DNA of 20,533 bases from CAYYAQ01 sp964469555 (GCA_964469555.1 CAYYAQ010000094.1:1-20533); one strand, 5' to 3'. Counted from the stretch's first letter, positions 1 through 8,682 are shown. A program made the numbers and translations. Notes: generated by a model from the sequence alone, not told the origin.

Positions 1-604
1 GGTGCTCCGCCTCCTCCATGTAGTGCGTCGTCATCAATACTGTTCCGCCGCCAGCCTGGTAGTCCTGGATGGACTCCCACAGCTGGCGACGCGATTGCGG
101 ATCGAGACCGGTGGTCGGTTCGTCGAGGAAGAGGAGTTCGGGTTCGCTGACCATCGCACAAGCCACGGCGAGTCGCTGGCGCTGGCCACCGGACAGATCC
201 TTCGTGCGCGAGTTGATCTTCTCCTGTAGCGAGAACATCGAGACGACCTCTTCGACTGTGCGACCGGTCTCGTAGAAGCTTCGGAACAGCGTGACGATCT
301 CGACAACCGTCTGCTTCTCGAAGAACTGGGTGTCCTGCAGGGACACGCCGATTCGCTGGCGGATCTCGGACTTCTCCGCGCCACGCCAACGCAGACCGAG
401 GACGATGACCTCGCCCTCCGTCGGTTGCTGCAACCCTTCGCAGATCTCGACCGCCGTCGTCTTGCCGGCGCCGTTCGGGCCGAGCAGACCAAAGACCTCG
501 CCACGCCGTACTTCGAGGTCGAGGCCATCGACGGCGACGACGCGATCGCGTCCCTTCGAGAAGACCTTGCGCAGACCTCGGATCTCGATCGCGGCTTGCG
601 TCAT
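1..604 (-). CDS. ABC transporter ATP-binding protein (partial, C-terminus outside window)
   Basis: ATPase subunit that would power an ABC exporter at the inner membrane. The ATG is at 604 and the frame stays open to base 1, giving about 201 residues of a protein usually near 240-310. I read Walker A GPNGAGKTT at about residue 43, a Q-loop (SLQDTQFF), the signature LSGGQRQR, Walker B LLFLDEPTTGLD, and the H-loop TTHYMEEAEH just before the edge. The full set means the nucleotide site is intact. The order and spacing fit the CcmA/DrrA-like export group, often paired with an ABC-2 permease gene; that gene would lie beyond the left edge. It starts 10 bases after the aldolase/dehydrogenase gene, so it is probably co-transcribed with it. 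The substrate cannot be told from this part. Confidence 0.9.
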   Translation of the reverse strand, partial: MTQAAIEIRGLRKVFSKGRDRVVAVDGLDLEVRRGEVFGLLGPNGAGKTTAVEICEGLQQPTEGEVIVLGLRWRGAEKSEIRQRIGVSLQDTQFFEKQTVVEIVTLFRSFYETGRTVEEVVSMFSLQEKINSRTKDLSGGQRQRLAVACAMVSEPELLFLDEPTTGLDPQSRRQLWESIQDYQAGGGTVLMTTHYMEEAEH

Positions 605-614
605 CTGGTCCGCA

Positions 615-2711
615 TCATCTGGGGAAGGCCGCCGCGACGCCGCCGTCCACGGTGAACGTGACACCCGTGGTCGCCGACGAGAGATCGGATGCGAGGAAGA
701 CGACCGCGTCGCCCACGTGGGTCGGAGTAACGGTCACCTTGAGCAAGCTGCGGTCGCGGTAGTAATCCTTCAGTCCCTGCTCGTCGAGACCACGGGACCT
801 CATGCGATCCGGACCGACCTCGGCCCAGAGACCACTCGGGACCGAGTCGCCGAACACGGCGTCGGCGTTGATCATGTTGACGCGCACGCCGTGTTCGGCC
901 AGCTCGAGCGCGGCGATCTTGCCGAGCTGATGCTGCCCGGCCTTGCTCGCCGAGTACGCGCCGAACGATCCTCCGGGCGCGAAGACGTTCTTGCTGGCCT
1001 GCACGATCACTGATCCGCCGGAACCCTGCGCCTGGAAGACCTTGGCTGCTTCGTGCAGAACGATCATCGTCCCGGTGAGGTTGACGCTCAGCACGCGTTC
1101 GAAGTCCGAGACCGTCATGTCGCGAAGAGTGCTGACGTGCGCGATCCCGGCGTTCGGCACGACGATGTCGACGCCACCGAACTCGACAGTGATCGCACTG
1201 AACCCCGCCGCCACGGAGGCTGCGTCGGTCACGTCCATCGTCACGGCGAGGAGAGCGGCTCCCGGGATATCCGCGCGCAACCGATCCACTGTCTTGTGGG
1301 CCGCGGCGCCGTCGATGTCCGCGACAGCCACAGCGGCCCCCGCCTTCGCCAGGGATTCGCACACGCCGTAGCCGATCCCGCCCGAACCACCGGTGACGAG
1401 GGCGATCTGGCCCTCGAGCGGCCGCGGTTGCCACTCGTCGACCTTCCGACGCTCGAGCGGCCAGTACTCCATCTCGAAGAGCTCCGCGTCGGACAACGCC
1501 GTGAAGCTTCCGACTGCGCTCGCGCGCGCCTTGGCTCGCAGCGTGTGCTCGGCCACATCACCGGCGATCTCAGCGGCGACCTTGTTCCGACCGAAGGCGA
1601 GGATCCCGACGCCTTCGACGACGACGACGCGCGGATGCGGGTCCAGCATCGTCGGCGTGACAGGGAGGAGGCCCTTGTTCGAGTCGAAGTACGCCCGGTA
1701 GCGATCCGCGTAGTCGGCGACGATCTGCCGGACGACCGCATGGTCACCCGCCTGTTCCCTGGTGAGAAACACGTAGCGTGCCTTCGTGCGGATGAGGTGG
1801 TTCGGCGTGAGCGGCCCGAGGCCGAGGAGATCGGCGCACGACCCGTGCTCAGAGAACGCGATCAAGTCGTCGTCTGTCCGAATGGAGCAGACCATCCTGG
1901 TGAACCGGCGCTCCGCATGTTCGATCGCCAGCGCACCGCGCACGTTCTGGACCAACTTCTCGAGTCCGGTGGCCTCGCGATCCTCATCGCCCCGGGTCAC
2001 TGTCGTCATCGACCCGTTCGCTCGCTGGTCTGCGAATTTCTCCGCGGTCACGACCAGATCGATCATCCGCTCGTAGCTCGCGCGGGCGTCATCTCCAAAC
2101 GTGAATATCCCGTGCTGCAACAGCACGACGCCCTCCACGTCCGGGTTGTCGGCGTAGGCCTTCGCCACCGCTTTCGCGAGTGGGAACCCCGGCATGATCC
2201 AAGGCAGGATCGCCACCCGATCTCCGAGAGCTTCCCGCACCATCGCCTCGCCATCCGACTGGTTGGTCAGGATCAGGATCGCGTCGGCGTGCGTGTGGTC
2301 GACGTACTTGTGCGGCAACGCGGCATGGAGCAACGCTTCGACCGAGGGGGTCGGCGCACCGGTGTCGAGCAACTGCCGCCTGACCTCGTTCACCATCTCG
2401 TCGTCGGAGAGCACTTCGAGCCGCATCAAGCGACGCAGCGGCTCGATCTCGAGAAACGGCAGGCCCGAAGGCTCGATGTCCACGAGATCGTGGCCACTGC
2501 CCTTGACGGCGATCACGTCGAGTTCCTCACCGACGAGATCACGCGTCGTCGTCTTGCACGACGTGTTACCTCCACCGTGCAACACGAGGTCCTGGTCTTG
2601 GCCGATCAGGCGCGATGTGTAGACGCGCAAGGCCATGTCATCGCCGTGATCCGAGGCGTATTTTGCCACGAATTCCCGGGCTTCCGCGTCGGACCAGAGA
2701 CTCTGCACCAT
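615..2711 (-). CDS. bifunctional class II aldolase / short-chain dehydrogenase
   Basis: A 698-residue fusion resembling the RhaD-ADH (rhamnulose-1-phosphate aldolase/alcohol dehydrogenase) family, which splits a sugar phosphate and handles the aldehyde with NAD(P). The N-terminal class II aldolase/adducin domain shows HGGGNTS at 45-51, a Glu in PSVEALLH (about 125), and the zinc motif HTH at 139-141, followed by LLQHG. The C-terminal SDR domain starts near 430 with TGGSGGIG, then NAG, and the catalytic YxxxK (YSASK) near 585. An in-frame extension to 2780 exists and an ATG at 2741 has a GGGGA before it. I chose 2711 because MVQSLWSDAEA matches how the family begins. It lies 41 bases after the rluD-like gene. 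The true substrate (rhamnulose, fuculose or other) is not shown; no rhamnose kinase or isomerase is nearby. Confidence 0.88.
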   Translation of the reverse strand: MVQSLWSDAEAREFVAKYASDHGDDMALRVYTSRLIGQDQDLVLHGGGNTSCKTTTRDLVGEELDVIAVKGSGHDLVDIEPSGLPFLEIEPLRRLMRLEVLSDDEMVNEVRRQLLDTGAPTPSVEALLHAALPHKYVDHTHADAILILTNQSDGEAMVREALGDRVAILPWIMPGFPLAKAVAKAYADNPDVEGVVLLQHGIFTFGDDARASYERMIDLVVTAEKFADQRANGSMTTVTRGDEDREATGLEKLVQNVRGALAIEHAERRFTRMVCSIRTDDDLIAFSEHGSCADLLGLGPLTPNHLIRTKARYVFLTREQAGDHAVVRQIVADYADRYRAYFDSNKGLLPVTPTMLDPHPRVVVVEGVGILAFGRNKVAAEIAGDVAEHTLRAKARASAVGSFTALSDAELFEMEYWPLERRKVDEWQPRPLEGQIALVTGGSGGIGYGVCESLAKAGAAVAVADIDGAAAHKTVDRLRADIPGAALLAVTMDVTDAASVAAGFSAITVEFGGVDIVVPNAGIAHVSTLRDMTVSDFERVLSVNLTGTMIVLHEAAKVFQAQGSGGSVIVQASKNVFAPGGSFGAYSASKAGQHQLGKIAALELAEHGVRVNMINADAVFGDSVPSGLWAEVGPDRMRSRGLDEQGLKDYYRDRSLLKVTVTPTHVGDAVVFLASDLSSATTGVTFTVDGGVAAAFPR

Positions 2712-2752
2712 GGCGGCGGAGGATAGCACCCGACGCGCCATTCCCCAGGTGA

Positions 2753-3847
2753 TTACCCGGGTCGATGTTCGCGCAACCACGCGAGAAAAGCGGCCATGTC
2801 GGGCGCGATGTCAGCCTCGAAGGTCACCGGCTCGCGGGTGAGCGGGTGGGGGAACGATAGCTTGCCCGCGTGCAGACAGTGTCGACCGGGATTGGGCGCG
2901 CCTTCGGGCAACTGCGAGTTGGTGTGGTTCCGGGACCGATAGAACCGATCGCCGACCAGGCCATGGCCCACGCTCGTCATGTGCACGCGGATCTGATGGG
3001 TCCTTCCGGTCTTCGGCTTGCACGTAAAGAGCGTGAAGCCCGTGAATCGTTCGACGACTTCGTAGAACGTGCTCGCCTCCCTACCACCCTCCTTGACGAC
3101 CACCACCCGGTCGCCCTTCGTGGGGTGGGACGCGATGTTGCGGTCGATGAAGTCCGATTCGAATCGGGACTCTCCGTACGCGAGCGCGCGGTACTCCTTC
3201 TCCACCCGCCGCGCGCGGAACTCCCCCTTCAGGAAATGGAACGCATCCTCGGTCTTGGCGAGCACCATCACCCCGGACGTCTCCTTGTCCAGACGGTGGA
3301 CGATGCCGGGCCGATCCTCGCCCGCGAGAACCGGCAGTCCGGGGATGTAGACCCGTGCCCACTCGGCGACGCTCGACCGGAGATCCCGCGTCGAGACCTG
3401 TGCCGGGTGACACACCAACCCGGAGGGCTTGTCGATGACCAGGAGACATTCGTCCTCGAAGAGGATCGACGGGTCGGGCGGCGGCGGCTCGGATGGCCGG
3501 CGCTGCACCGCCTCGGGCGGCGTCGGGTCGAACTTCACCAGCTGCCCCTCGGACAATTCCTGTCCGGGTTTTACGGATCGGCCCTCCACGTCGACCTGCC
3601 CCGCTTTCACCACTGCCTTCGCGAGGGTGCGGGCCCCGATCTCCGGCTGCCGCGTCAGAAACACGTCCAGCCGGAGACCCGCCTCAGACTGGGCCACGCG
3701 GCGAATGATGGACTCGCGGGGCGTCGGGGCCGCGTCTCCAGGGTTGGGGGCAGGGTCTTCTTGGGTCACCGTCTTGTGCCGCGCGCCGTGGGCGCGGCCT
3801 CGAAAGAATCCACAGGAACTGTGGAAAGAGCTAAGCAGTGCGTCCAT
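2753..3847 (-). CDS. RluA/RluD-family 23S rRNA pseudouridine synthase
   Basis: Predicted to turn specific uridines in rRNA into pseudouridine, in the cytoplasm. An S4 RNA-binding domain (LRLDVFLTRQ...) is followed by a proline-rich linker and the synthase domain. The catalytic motif HRLDKETSG lies near residues 182-190, with the nucleophile Asp at about 185. Later come the KTGRTHQIRVHM motif and the ending typical of RluD. From the ATG at 3847 the protein is 364 residues; the first 26 look unlike the family, and a GTG at 3769 (VTQEDPAPNP) is an alternative start. It is the first gene of the minus-strand group and diverges from the HD-GYP gene across 104 bases. RluD-type assignment is by overall similarity; the exact target uridines are not known. 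Confidence 0.9.
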   Translation of the reverse strand: MDALLSSFHSSCGFFRGRAHGARHKTVTQEDPAPNPGDAAPTPRESIIRRVAQSEAGLRLDVFLTRQPEIGARTLAKAVVKAGQVDVEGRSVKPGQELSEGQLVKFDPTPPEAVQRRPSEPPPPDPSILFEDECLLVIDKPSGLVCHPAQVSTRDLRSSVAEWARVYIPGLPVLAGEDRPGIVHRLDKETSGVMVLAKTEDAFHFLKGEFRARRVEKEYRALAYGESRFESDFIDRNIASHPTKGDRVVVVKEGGREASTFYEVVERFTGFTLFTCKPKTGRTHQIRVHMTSVGHGLVGDRFYRSRNHTNSQLPEGAPNPGRHCLHAGKLSFPHPLTREPVTFEADIAPDMAAFLAWLREHRPG

Positions 3848-3951
3848 CCTAATGAGCCATCAAGGCTTCGGGCCATGAACGTTTTGCATGAAATGTTCAG
3901 ACCGGAGGATGGGCGCCAGGTCGGGCGTCGGGCGAAACACAGGGTGGTAGC

Positions 3952-4971
3952 ATGATCCGTTCGGAGTTGCCGCGGCGGCAAAGGCATCGAGTCCTACTGG
4001 TCGACGACGAACCCGAGATCCTACAGTCGGTAGCGAAGATCCTCGGCGAGGCGGGCTACGACGTCACGTGCCTCCCGACGGTGGACGAGGCCCGCCGGTG
4101 CATGGAGCAAGAGACGTTCAACCTCGTGCTCTCGGATCTCTACCTCGACGAGAACCACCTCGGCTACGAGATCGCCGCCACCGCGCGCGCGTGCAAACCC
4201 GCCGTGCCCGTGATCCTGCTCACCGGTCGGCCATCGTTCGGCGGCGCCCAGGAGGCTCTGCGCTCCCAGGTCTGCGAGATCGTCGTGAAGCCGATCGACG
4301 GCGCCGCGCTGGTTCAGACGTGCCGCCGCACGATCCGTGAAGCGGAGTCCGAGCGCCGCCAACGCCATCTCGAGGGACAGAACAAGGTGCTCGCGAGCGT
4401 GTTGCCGCGCGCGATCGAAGCCAAGGATCCGACCACGAGCGGCCACGCCGAGCGGGTCGTCCTCTACACCGACACCCTCGCCCAACGCTGTGGCGTCAGC
4501 GACGAGGACCGGGGACTCCTGCGCCTCGCCAGCCTCCTGCACGATGTCGGCAAGATCGGCATCCCCGAGGAGATCCTGACAAAGGCGGGCCCGCTGACAG
4601 CCGAGGAGCGGAAGATCATCGAGACCCATCCCGAGCACGGCCGGCAGATCCTGGCCCCCCTCGAGGACAGCGAGGAAATTCGAACCTGGGTATACCAGCA
4701 CCACGAGAGGTGGGATGGGCGGGGTTACCCTGACGGACTGCGCCGGGACGAAGTCAGCCTACCTGGTCGAATCCTGGTGCTGGCAGAGGTTTACGACGCC
4801 CTCGCTGAAGCTCGATCCTACAAGCCCGCGTGGACGGACGACCAGATCGTGGCGTTGTTCCGCAAAGAGGCGGGGACCCACTTCGATCCCGATCTGGCAC
4901 ACCTCGTCGCCGACGGAATCGAGAGCCAGGGCAAGAGGTTCTTCCAGGCTCAACCTGGACACCTCTTCTAG
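3952..4971 (+). CDS. response regulator with HD-GYP cyclic-di-GMP phosphodiesterase domain
   Basis: A two-component output protein likely to degrade cyclic-di-GMP in the cytoplasm. Residues 12-130 are a receiver domain with acidic pair D18/D19, phospho-acceptor D62, T91 and K113, all present. A short helix links to the HD-GYP domain (about 145-330): H197-D198 in LLHDVGKIG, H250-H251 in QHHERWDGRGYP, and the GYP triplet near 258-260, then a YDAL segment. The metal ligands expected for an active enzyme are visible, so it is probably catalytic rather than a degenerate copy. The ATG at 3952 has AGGGTGG about 5 bases upstream. No histidine kinase is next to it, so it is an orphan regulator in this window. 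Confidence 0.93.
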   Translation: MIRSELPRRQRHRVLLVDDEPEILQSVAKILGEAGYDVTCLPTVDEARRCMEQETFNLVLSDLYLDENHLGYEIAATARACKPAVPVILLTGRPSFGGAQEALRSQVCEIVVKPIDGAALVQTCRRTIREAESERRQRHLEGQNKVLASVLPRAIEAKDPTTSGHAERVVLYTDTLAQRCGVSDEDRGLLRLASLLHDVGKIGIPEEILTKAGPLTAEERKIIETHPEHGRQILAPLEDSEEIRTWVYQHHERWDGRGYPDGLRRDEVSLPGRILVLAEVYDALAEARSYKPAWTDDQIVALFRKEAGTHFDPDLAHLVADGIESQGKRFFQAQPGHLF

Positions 4972-5038
4972 CCCGCCGCACGACGTTTTCAGGTCGCGCA
5001 ACCGCCCACGGGAGGAGCGCTTCGAGCCAATCCGGTAC

Positions 5039-5067
5039 TTGGCACGATGGGGTCGTTGCATTAGGTT
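5039..5067 (+). promoter_or_regulatory. possible sigma-70-like promoter upstream of the FGE-fold gene
   Basis: TTGGCA (5039-5044) matches TTGACA at five of six bases. It is followed after exactly 17 bases by TAGGTT (5062-5067), a poor -10 matching only three of six. The site would place a start of transcription about 90 bases before the ATG at 5163. This is weak evidence in a GC-rich genome whose promoter consensus may differ. Confidence 0.25.
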
Positions 5068-5162
5068 GCGGCGAGCCCCCCGGGATACTCATCCGCACGC
5101 ATACGTCCCTGCGCGCCGAGCACCCCGTCCCTTGCTCTAGGCAATACCCCACCTGCTTGAGT

Positions 5163-7181
5163 ATGCGTTCACTCAATCTGCCTCTGTGGATCCTCTCCGT
5201 TTCCGCCGCCACGCTCCTGGCCACTGTCCTCAGTTGTCAGGCCCAGGCGAATAACGTCGTAAACCCCAAGCCCGCCGAAGCGAAGGCGAGTTGGCCGGCG
5301 ATGATGCTCCTCGCGGGCGTGCCCGGGAAACCGAACCTGGTTCCCATGGGCATCTCGCACAAGCGGGCCATCGAGCTCGCGAAGCTCTTCTTCCCGCACA
5401 GCGAGAAGTACGCGCTCCGCTTGCTCAGGAACGTCAGTTCTGAACTCGGCGAGAAAGACCTGCGCGTCGATGCGTTCTTCCTTTCGAAGCACGCGATCAC
5501 GAACGAGCAATACCTGCGTTTCGTGAAGTCGACGGGCGCGCGGTTCCCGTTCCACTGGTGGAAGTTCGGTCAGGCTGATCACTTCGAGAAGACCAAGCCG
5601 ACGGTGCGCAAGGCCTACCCCGACCTCCCGTCGGACGAACGCGGCAACGCGCCGCTCTACTACTGGGAGTTCAACTGGAAGACCGCGAAGATCCCCTACG
5701 CGATCCCGGAGGGTCTCGAGAAGCACCCCGTCGTGTTCGTGTCCTGGAACGACGCGCTGCATTACGCCGCGTGGGTCGGCATGCGCCTCCCTACCGAGGT
5801 CGAGTGGACACTCGCCGCGAACGGTGGACAGCGAAAGGAATTCGTCTTCGGCAAGTGGAACCAGCAGGTCCTGAAGGACCTCCGCATGGAGAACCTGCGG
5901 GACATCAAGCTCAAGCCCACGGGCTCCCTCGGCCCGAAGGCGGCCGGTCCGTTCGGTCACGGCGGTATGGTCGGCCAGGTCTGGGAGTGGGTCATTCCGC
6001 TCGGCTACGAGCCGCAGACCACCCGCCAGCTGTTCGACAAGGAATACTCCAGCCTCAAGAAGAACAAGAAGTACGGAGGACGTCTCAAGGAGTCGCCGCA
6101 CTTCAAGGCCGAGGCCGGCATCGCCAAGGGCGGGAGCTTCTACTCGTTCTCGAACAAGGACTTCATCCAGGCGCGCATCAATTGCCGCGCACCGCTGAGC
6201 ACCGACCAGACGTTGGAGAGCCTCGGCTTCCGCGTCGCCAAGTCGAAGCGACCGGCCTACGACATGTCGCTGGCCAGGCTGAAGCTCGACTACCCGTCGT
6301 TCATGCCAGGCAACAAGGACGCCGTCCTCGCCGGGCAGATCGGCATCGAACGCTACGACCTCGAGAACGGCGGCGAGATCATCGCCGACTACCACGCGGT
6401 CTCGATGATTCCCGTCAACTTCCTGTCGCTGAAGCCGAAGCTGGGACACCCGCAGTTGGTCACCGCGATGCAGGACCGTCCTACGTTGTTCAGCCTCCTG
6501 ATCACGACCGAAGAGGTCACGACGCCGAAGTTGAAGAAGGGCCTCTACGGCGTCTACTTCCGCGCGGCCGGGATCCCGAAGACACTCCACGAGGCGCTGA
6601 AGACCGGCCATCGCGTGCTCGCAGCCGAGGCGAAGGCCAAGGCGAAGGCCGAGCGCGACGCCAAGAAGGGCACGGGCAAGTCCGCCGCAAAGAAGAAGGC
6701 CACCGCCGCAAAGAAGGCCGCGGACAAGAAGAAGAGGAACTCCAAGAAGGTCGCCAAGAAGAAGTCTCCCAAGAAGTCGAGCAAGGACAAGTGGCGCGCG
6801 GTTGTCGCTCGCTACGGCTACACCCTCAAGGAGATCGAAGAGAAGAAGGTCGAGGAGCTGATCAAGTACATCTACGTCCGGCACACCGGCACGAAGGAAG
6901 GCGAGAACACGCTCTTCAAGGTCAGCACCGAGACCAACCAGATCCTGTTCCGCCGGAACAAGGGCAGGTGGGTCTCCGCCATTCCCACGAACACCAAGCT
7001 CGTGCGGGCCAGTTCGAAGTCGACCCCGACGACGGTCACCGACCCGACCACGACACCGGGCAGCAATGAGATCAACTTCCAGTTCGGCGTGATGCTGGAC
7101 CAGCGCGAATCCGTCAAGAAGCGCGGTGGCCGGTCCATCCCGTTCGGGTTCAAGTTGATCCTGACGAACCCCTGGAAGTAG
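5163..7181 (+). CDS. secreted FGE-sulfatase-fold (SUMF1-like) protein with lysine-rich tail
   Basis: A 672-residue exported protein. The N-terminus has a hydrophobic signal segment ending in VLSC (a possible, not ideal, lipobox) and then AQA, a possible signal peptidase I site. Residues about 60-358 carry FGE-sulfatase-fold hallmarks: DAFFLSKHAITNEQYLRFV, HPVVFVSWNDALHYAAWVGMRLPTEVEW (read in parts), VGQVWEWV, AKGGSFYSF, and LGFRVAK. The cysteine pair used by true formylglycine-generating enzymes is not visible, only one Cys in INCRAPL, so I infer a non-catalytic binding or structural role. Residues about 487-543 are extremely basic (about 23 Lys), with AAKKKA-type repeats and one SPKK. A further 130-residue domain of unknown kind follows. 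I chose the ATG at 5163 because it gives the signal peptide; the open frame from 4830 is only upstream extension. Confidence 0.85.
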   Translation: MRSLNLPLWILSVSAATLLATVLSCQAQANNVVNPKPAEAKASWPAMMLLAGVPGKPNLVPMGISHKRAIELAKLFFPHSEKYALRLLRNVSSELGEKDLRVDAFFLSKHAITNEQYLRFVKSTGARFPFHWWKFGQADHFEKTKPTVRKAYPDLPSDERGNAPLYYWEFNWKTAKIPYAIPEGLEKHPVVFVSWNDALHYAAWVGMRLPTEVEWTLAANGGQRKEFVFGKWNQQVLKDLRMENLRDIKLKPTGSLGPKAAGPFGHGGMVGQVWEWVIPLGYEPQTTRQLFDKEYSSLKKNKKYGGRLKESPHFKAEAGIAKGGSFYSFSNKDFIQARINCRAPLSTDQTLESLGFRVAKSKRPAYDMSLARLKLDYPSFMPGNKDAVLAGQIGIERYDLENGGEIIADYHAVSMIPVNFLSLKPKLGHPQLVTAMQDRPTLFSLLITTEEVTTPKLKKGLYGVYFRAAGIPKTLHEALKTGHRVLAAEAKAKAKAERDAKKGTGKSAAKKKATAAKKAADKKKRNSKKVAKKKSPKKSSKDKWRAVVARYGYTLKEIEEKKVEELIKYIYVRHTGTKEGENTLFKVSTETNQILFRRNKGRWVSAIPTNTKLVRASSKSTPTTVTDPTTTPGSNEINFQFGVMLDQRESVKKRGGRSIPFGFKLILTNPWK

Positions 7182-7199
7182 CAACTCCCTGGAAGTAGC
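7170..7199 (+). repeat. 17-base tandem duplication across a stop codon
   Basis: CCCTGGAAGTAGC occurs at 7170-7182 and again at 7187-7199, a period of 17 bases. The first copy contains the TAG stop of the FGE-fold gene. The second copy lies in the short spacer before the rmlC-like gene. It looks like a recent slippage duplication of the gene end. Confidence 0.8.
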
Positions 7200-7225
7200 G
7201 CGGTCCGCGAAGTACAAGTACTCGC

Positions 7226-7762
7226 GTGGAAATCAACAGCCGCGCGAAAGACAGCTTCTCGTACCAGGACTACACCCCCGCTGGCCGGATCGAAGGCGTG
7301 GAAATAGTCGACGTCGCTCGCTTCAACGACGACGGGGGCGCGATCACCGAGCTCGGTCGGTTGACCGAGGGCTTCCACGGTCAACTCGAGGGCTTCGAGG
7401 TCAAGCAGTTCAACTACAGCGAGGTCGAGCCGGACGCCGTCAAGGCGTACCACCTGCACCACCGCCAGACGGACGTCTGGTACGTGCCACCCCACGACAA
7501 GCTGCTGCTCGTGCTGCACGACTGCCGAAGCGGGTCGAGCACCGAAGGCGTGACGATGCGGTTCGTGCTCGGTGACGGTCGGAATCGATTGGTTCGAATC
7601 CCACCCGGCGTCGCGCACGGCACGAAGAATCTCGCGCCACAGATGGGTCGCATCATCTACATGGTCGACGTGATGTTCTCCCCCGAGAAGGGAGAGTGCG
7701 ACGAAGGCCGGCTGCCCTGGGACTTCCTCGGCGCCGAGATCTGGGACGTGATCAAGGGCTGA
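7226..7762 (+). CDS. dTDP-4-dehydrorhamnose 3,5-epimerase-like cupin protein
   Basis: A 178-residue cupin close to RmlC, which epimerises C3 and C5 of the dTDP-4-keto sugar on the way to dTDP-L-rhamnose. The His-containing strand KAYHLHHRQTDVWYV (near residues 73-87) sits where RmlC has its catalytic His. RLVRIPPGVAHGTKNL is the typical second motif, and DEGRLPWDFLGAEIW is the family's end. The strand differs from the classic RGLHYQ, so it may belong to a side branch acting on a related sugar. The GTG at 7226 is the only start that leaves the domain complete; no clear ribosome site precedes it. It points toward the rmlD-like gene. No rmlA or rmlB is in the window. Confidence 0.82.
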   Translation: MEINSRAKDSFSYQDYTPAGRIEGVEIVDVARFNDDGGAITELGRLTEGFHGQLEGFEVKQFNYSEVEPDAVKAYHLHHRQTDVWYVPPHDKLLLVLHDCRSGSSTEGVTMRFVLGDGRNRLVRIPPGVAHGTKNLAPQMGRIIYMVDVMFSPEKGECDEGRLPWDFLGAEIWDVIKG

Positions 7763-7851
7763 GCGCCTACCCCGGATGATCCCGCCCTGACGGCGCGCAT
7801 CACCGCACTCGCCAGGAGGATCGTCGCCGCCGTCGGCAGCCGAGCTTCAGC

Positions 7852-8670
7852 TCAGCACTCTGCCAGCGCCGTGTCCAACTCCCGATCCGGAGTCCAGTCC
7901 GCCACGAGCGACACGTCCTTGGGTCGGCGAGGATCTTCGGACACGCCGGGCTGGAACTCCCCCGAAGAGACGCCGGTCGCGGCGCAGAACCGCTTGCACA
8001 ATTCCCAACGCGAGATCCTCTCCTTGCCAGCAACATGGCGGATCCCGCGAACGTCGCGATCGAAGGTGAGGTCGACGATCCCCCGCGCGGCGTCGGCGAC
8101 GTGCATCGGGGTGCGGAATTCGTCGGAGAACAGGACGAGTCTCTCCTTCGCACCAACGCCCTGGCGCAGCATGTCCGTCGCCCCGCGGCGCCCGTCGAAA
8201 CTGCGGCCGACCAACAGCGGCAGCCTCAGGACCAGCCAGGCGTCGCCGGCGAGCGATTCTCCCGCCGCCTTGCTCATGCCGTACACACTGAGCGGTCGAG
8301 GTAAACTCCCCGCGTAGTAGGGCGCCACGTCCCCGTCGAACACCAGATCCGTCGAGAGTTGCACAAACCTCGCGCCAGACGCTCGGGCCAGGGCGCCGGG
8401 GCTCTTCCCGTTGACCTTCAACGCCAGGATCGGCTTCGCCTGGCACGCGCTCAGCGACGACATCGCGGCGCAGTTGACGACGACGTCCGGACGCGCGCCC
8501 GCGACCACAGAGGCCATCCCATCCGGCTCCGCAAGGTCGATCGTAATATCACAGCCCTGGCGACCGGCTGTGAGCACGGTAGCACCACGCATCCGAAGTT
8601 CCTCCGCGAGGTAGTGCCCGAGGAAACCGGTCGCACCCGTCAACAGGACTCGATCGTTCAAGGTCCGCAC
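7852..8670 (-). CDS. dTDP-4-dehydrorhamnose reductase-like (RmlD family) protein
   Basis: A 272-residue extended short-chain dehydrogenase, likely the NAD(P)H-dependent last step in making a dTDP-6-deoxyhexose. The nucleotide fold begins TGATGFLG at residues 11-18. VVNCAAMSSLSACQ and FVQLSTDLVFDGDVAPY are RmlD-like, and the catalytic pair is Y130/K134 in YGMSK. FRTPMHVADAARGI is the typical substrate-side motif. The start is a GTG at 8670; a TTG at 8661 is an alternative. It converges with the rmlC-like gene (89 bases between stops) and diverges from kdsA with only 27 bases between start codons. The sugar made is inferred, not shown. Confidence 0.85.
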   Translation of the reverse strand: MRTLNDRVLLTGATGFLGHYLAEELRMRGATVLTAGRQGCDITIDLAEPDGMASVVAGARPDVVVNCAAMSSLSACQAKPILALKVNGKSPGALARASGARFVQLSTDLVFDGDVAPYYAGSLPRPLSVYGMSKAAGESLAGDAWLVLRLPLLVGRSFDGRRGATDMLRQGVGAKERLVLFSDEFRTPMHVADAARGIVDLTFDRDVRGIRHVAGKERISRWELCKRFCAATGVSSGEFQPGVSEDPRRPKDVSLVADWTPDRELDTALAEC

Positions 8671-8682
8671 AGCTTACATAGG

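Noticed and set aside
1053..2726. 557-codon open frame on plus, antisense to the aldolase/dehydrogenase
   Set aside because: Arg/Asp/His-rich shadow with no domain; the minus-strand frame has clear aldolase and SDR motifs.
4830..5162. Upstream in-frame extension of the FGE-fold gene
   Set aside because: It overlaps the HD-GYP gene and would bury the signal peptide that begins at the ATG 5163.
5169..7217. 682-codon open frame on minus, antisense to the FGE-fold gene
   Set aside because: Leu/Asp/Arg-rich low-complexity shadow produced by GC-rich codon use; the plus frame carries the recognisable fold.
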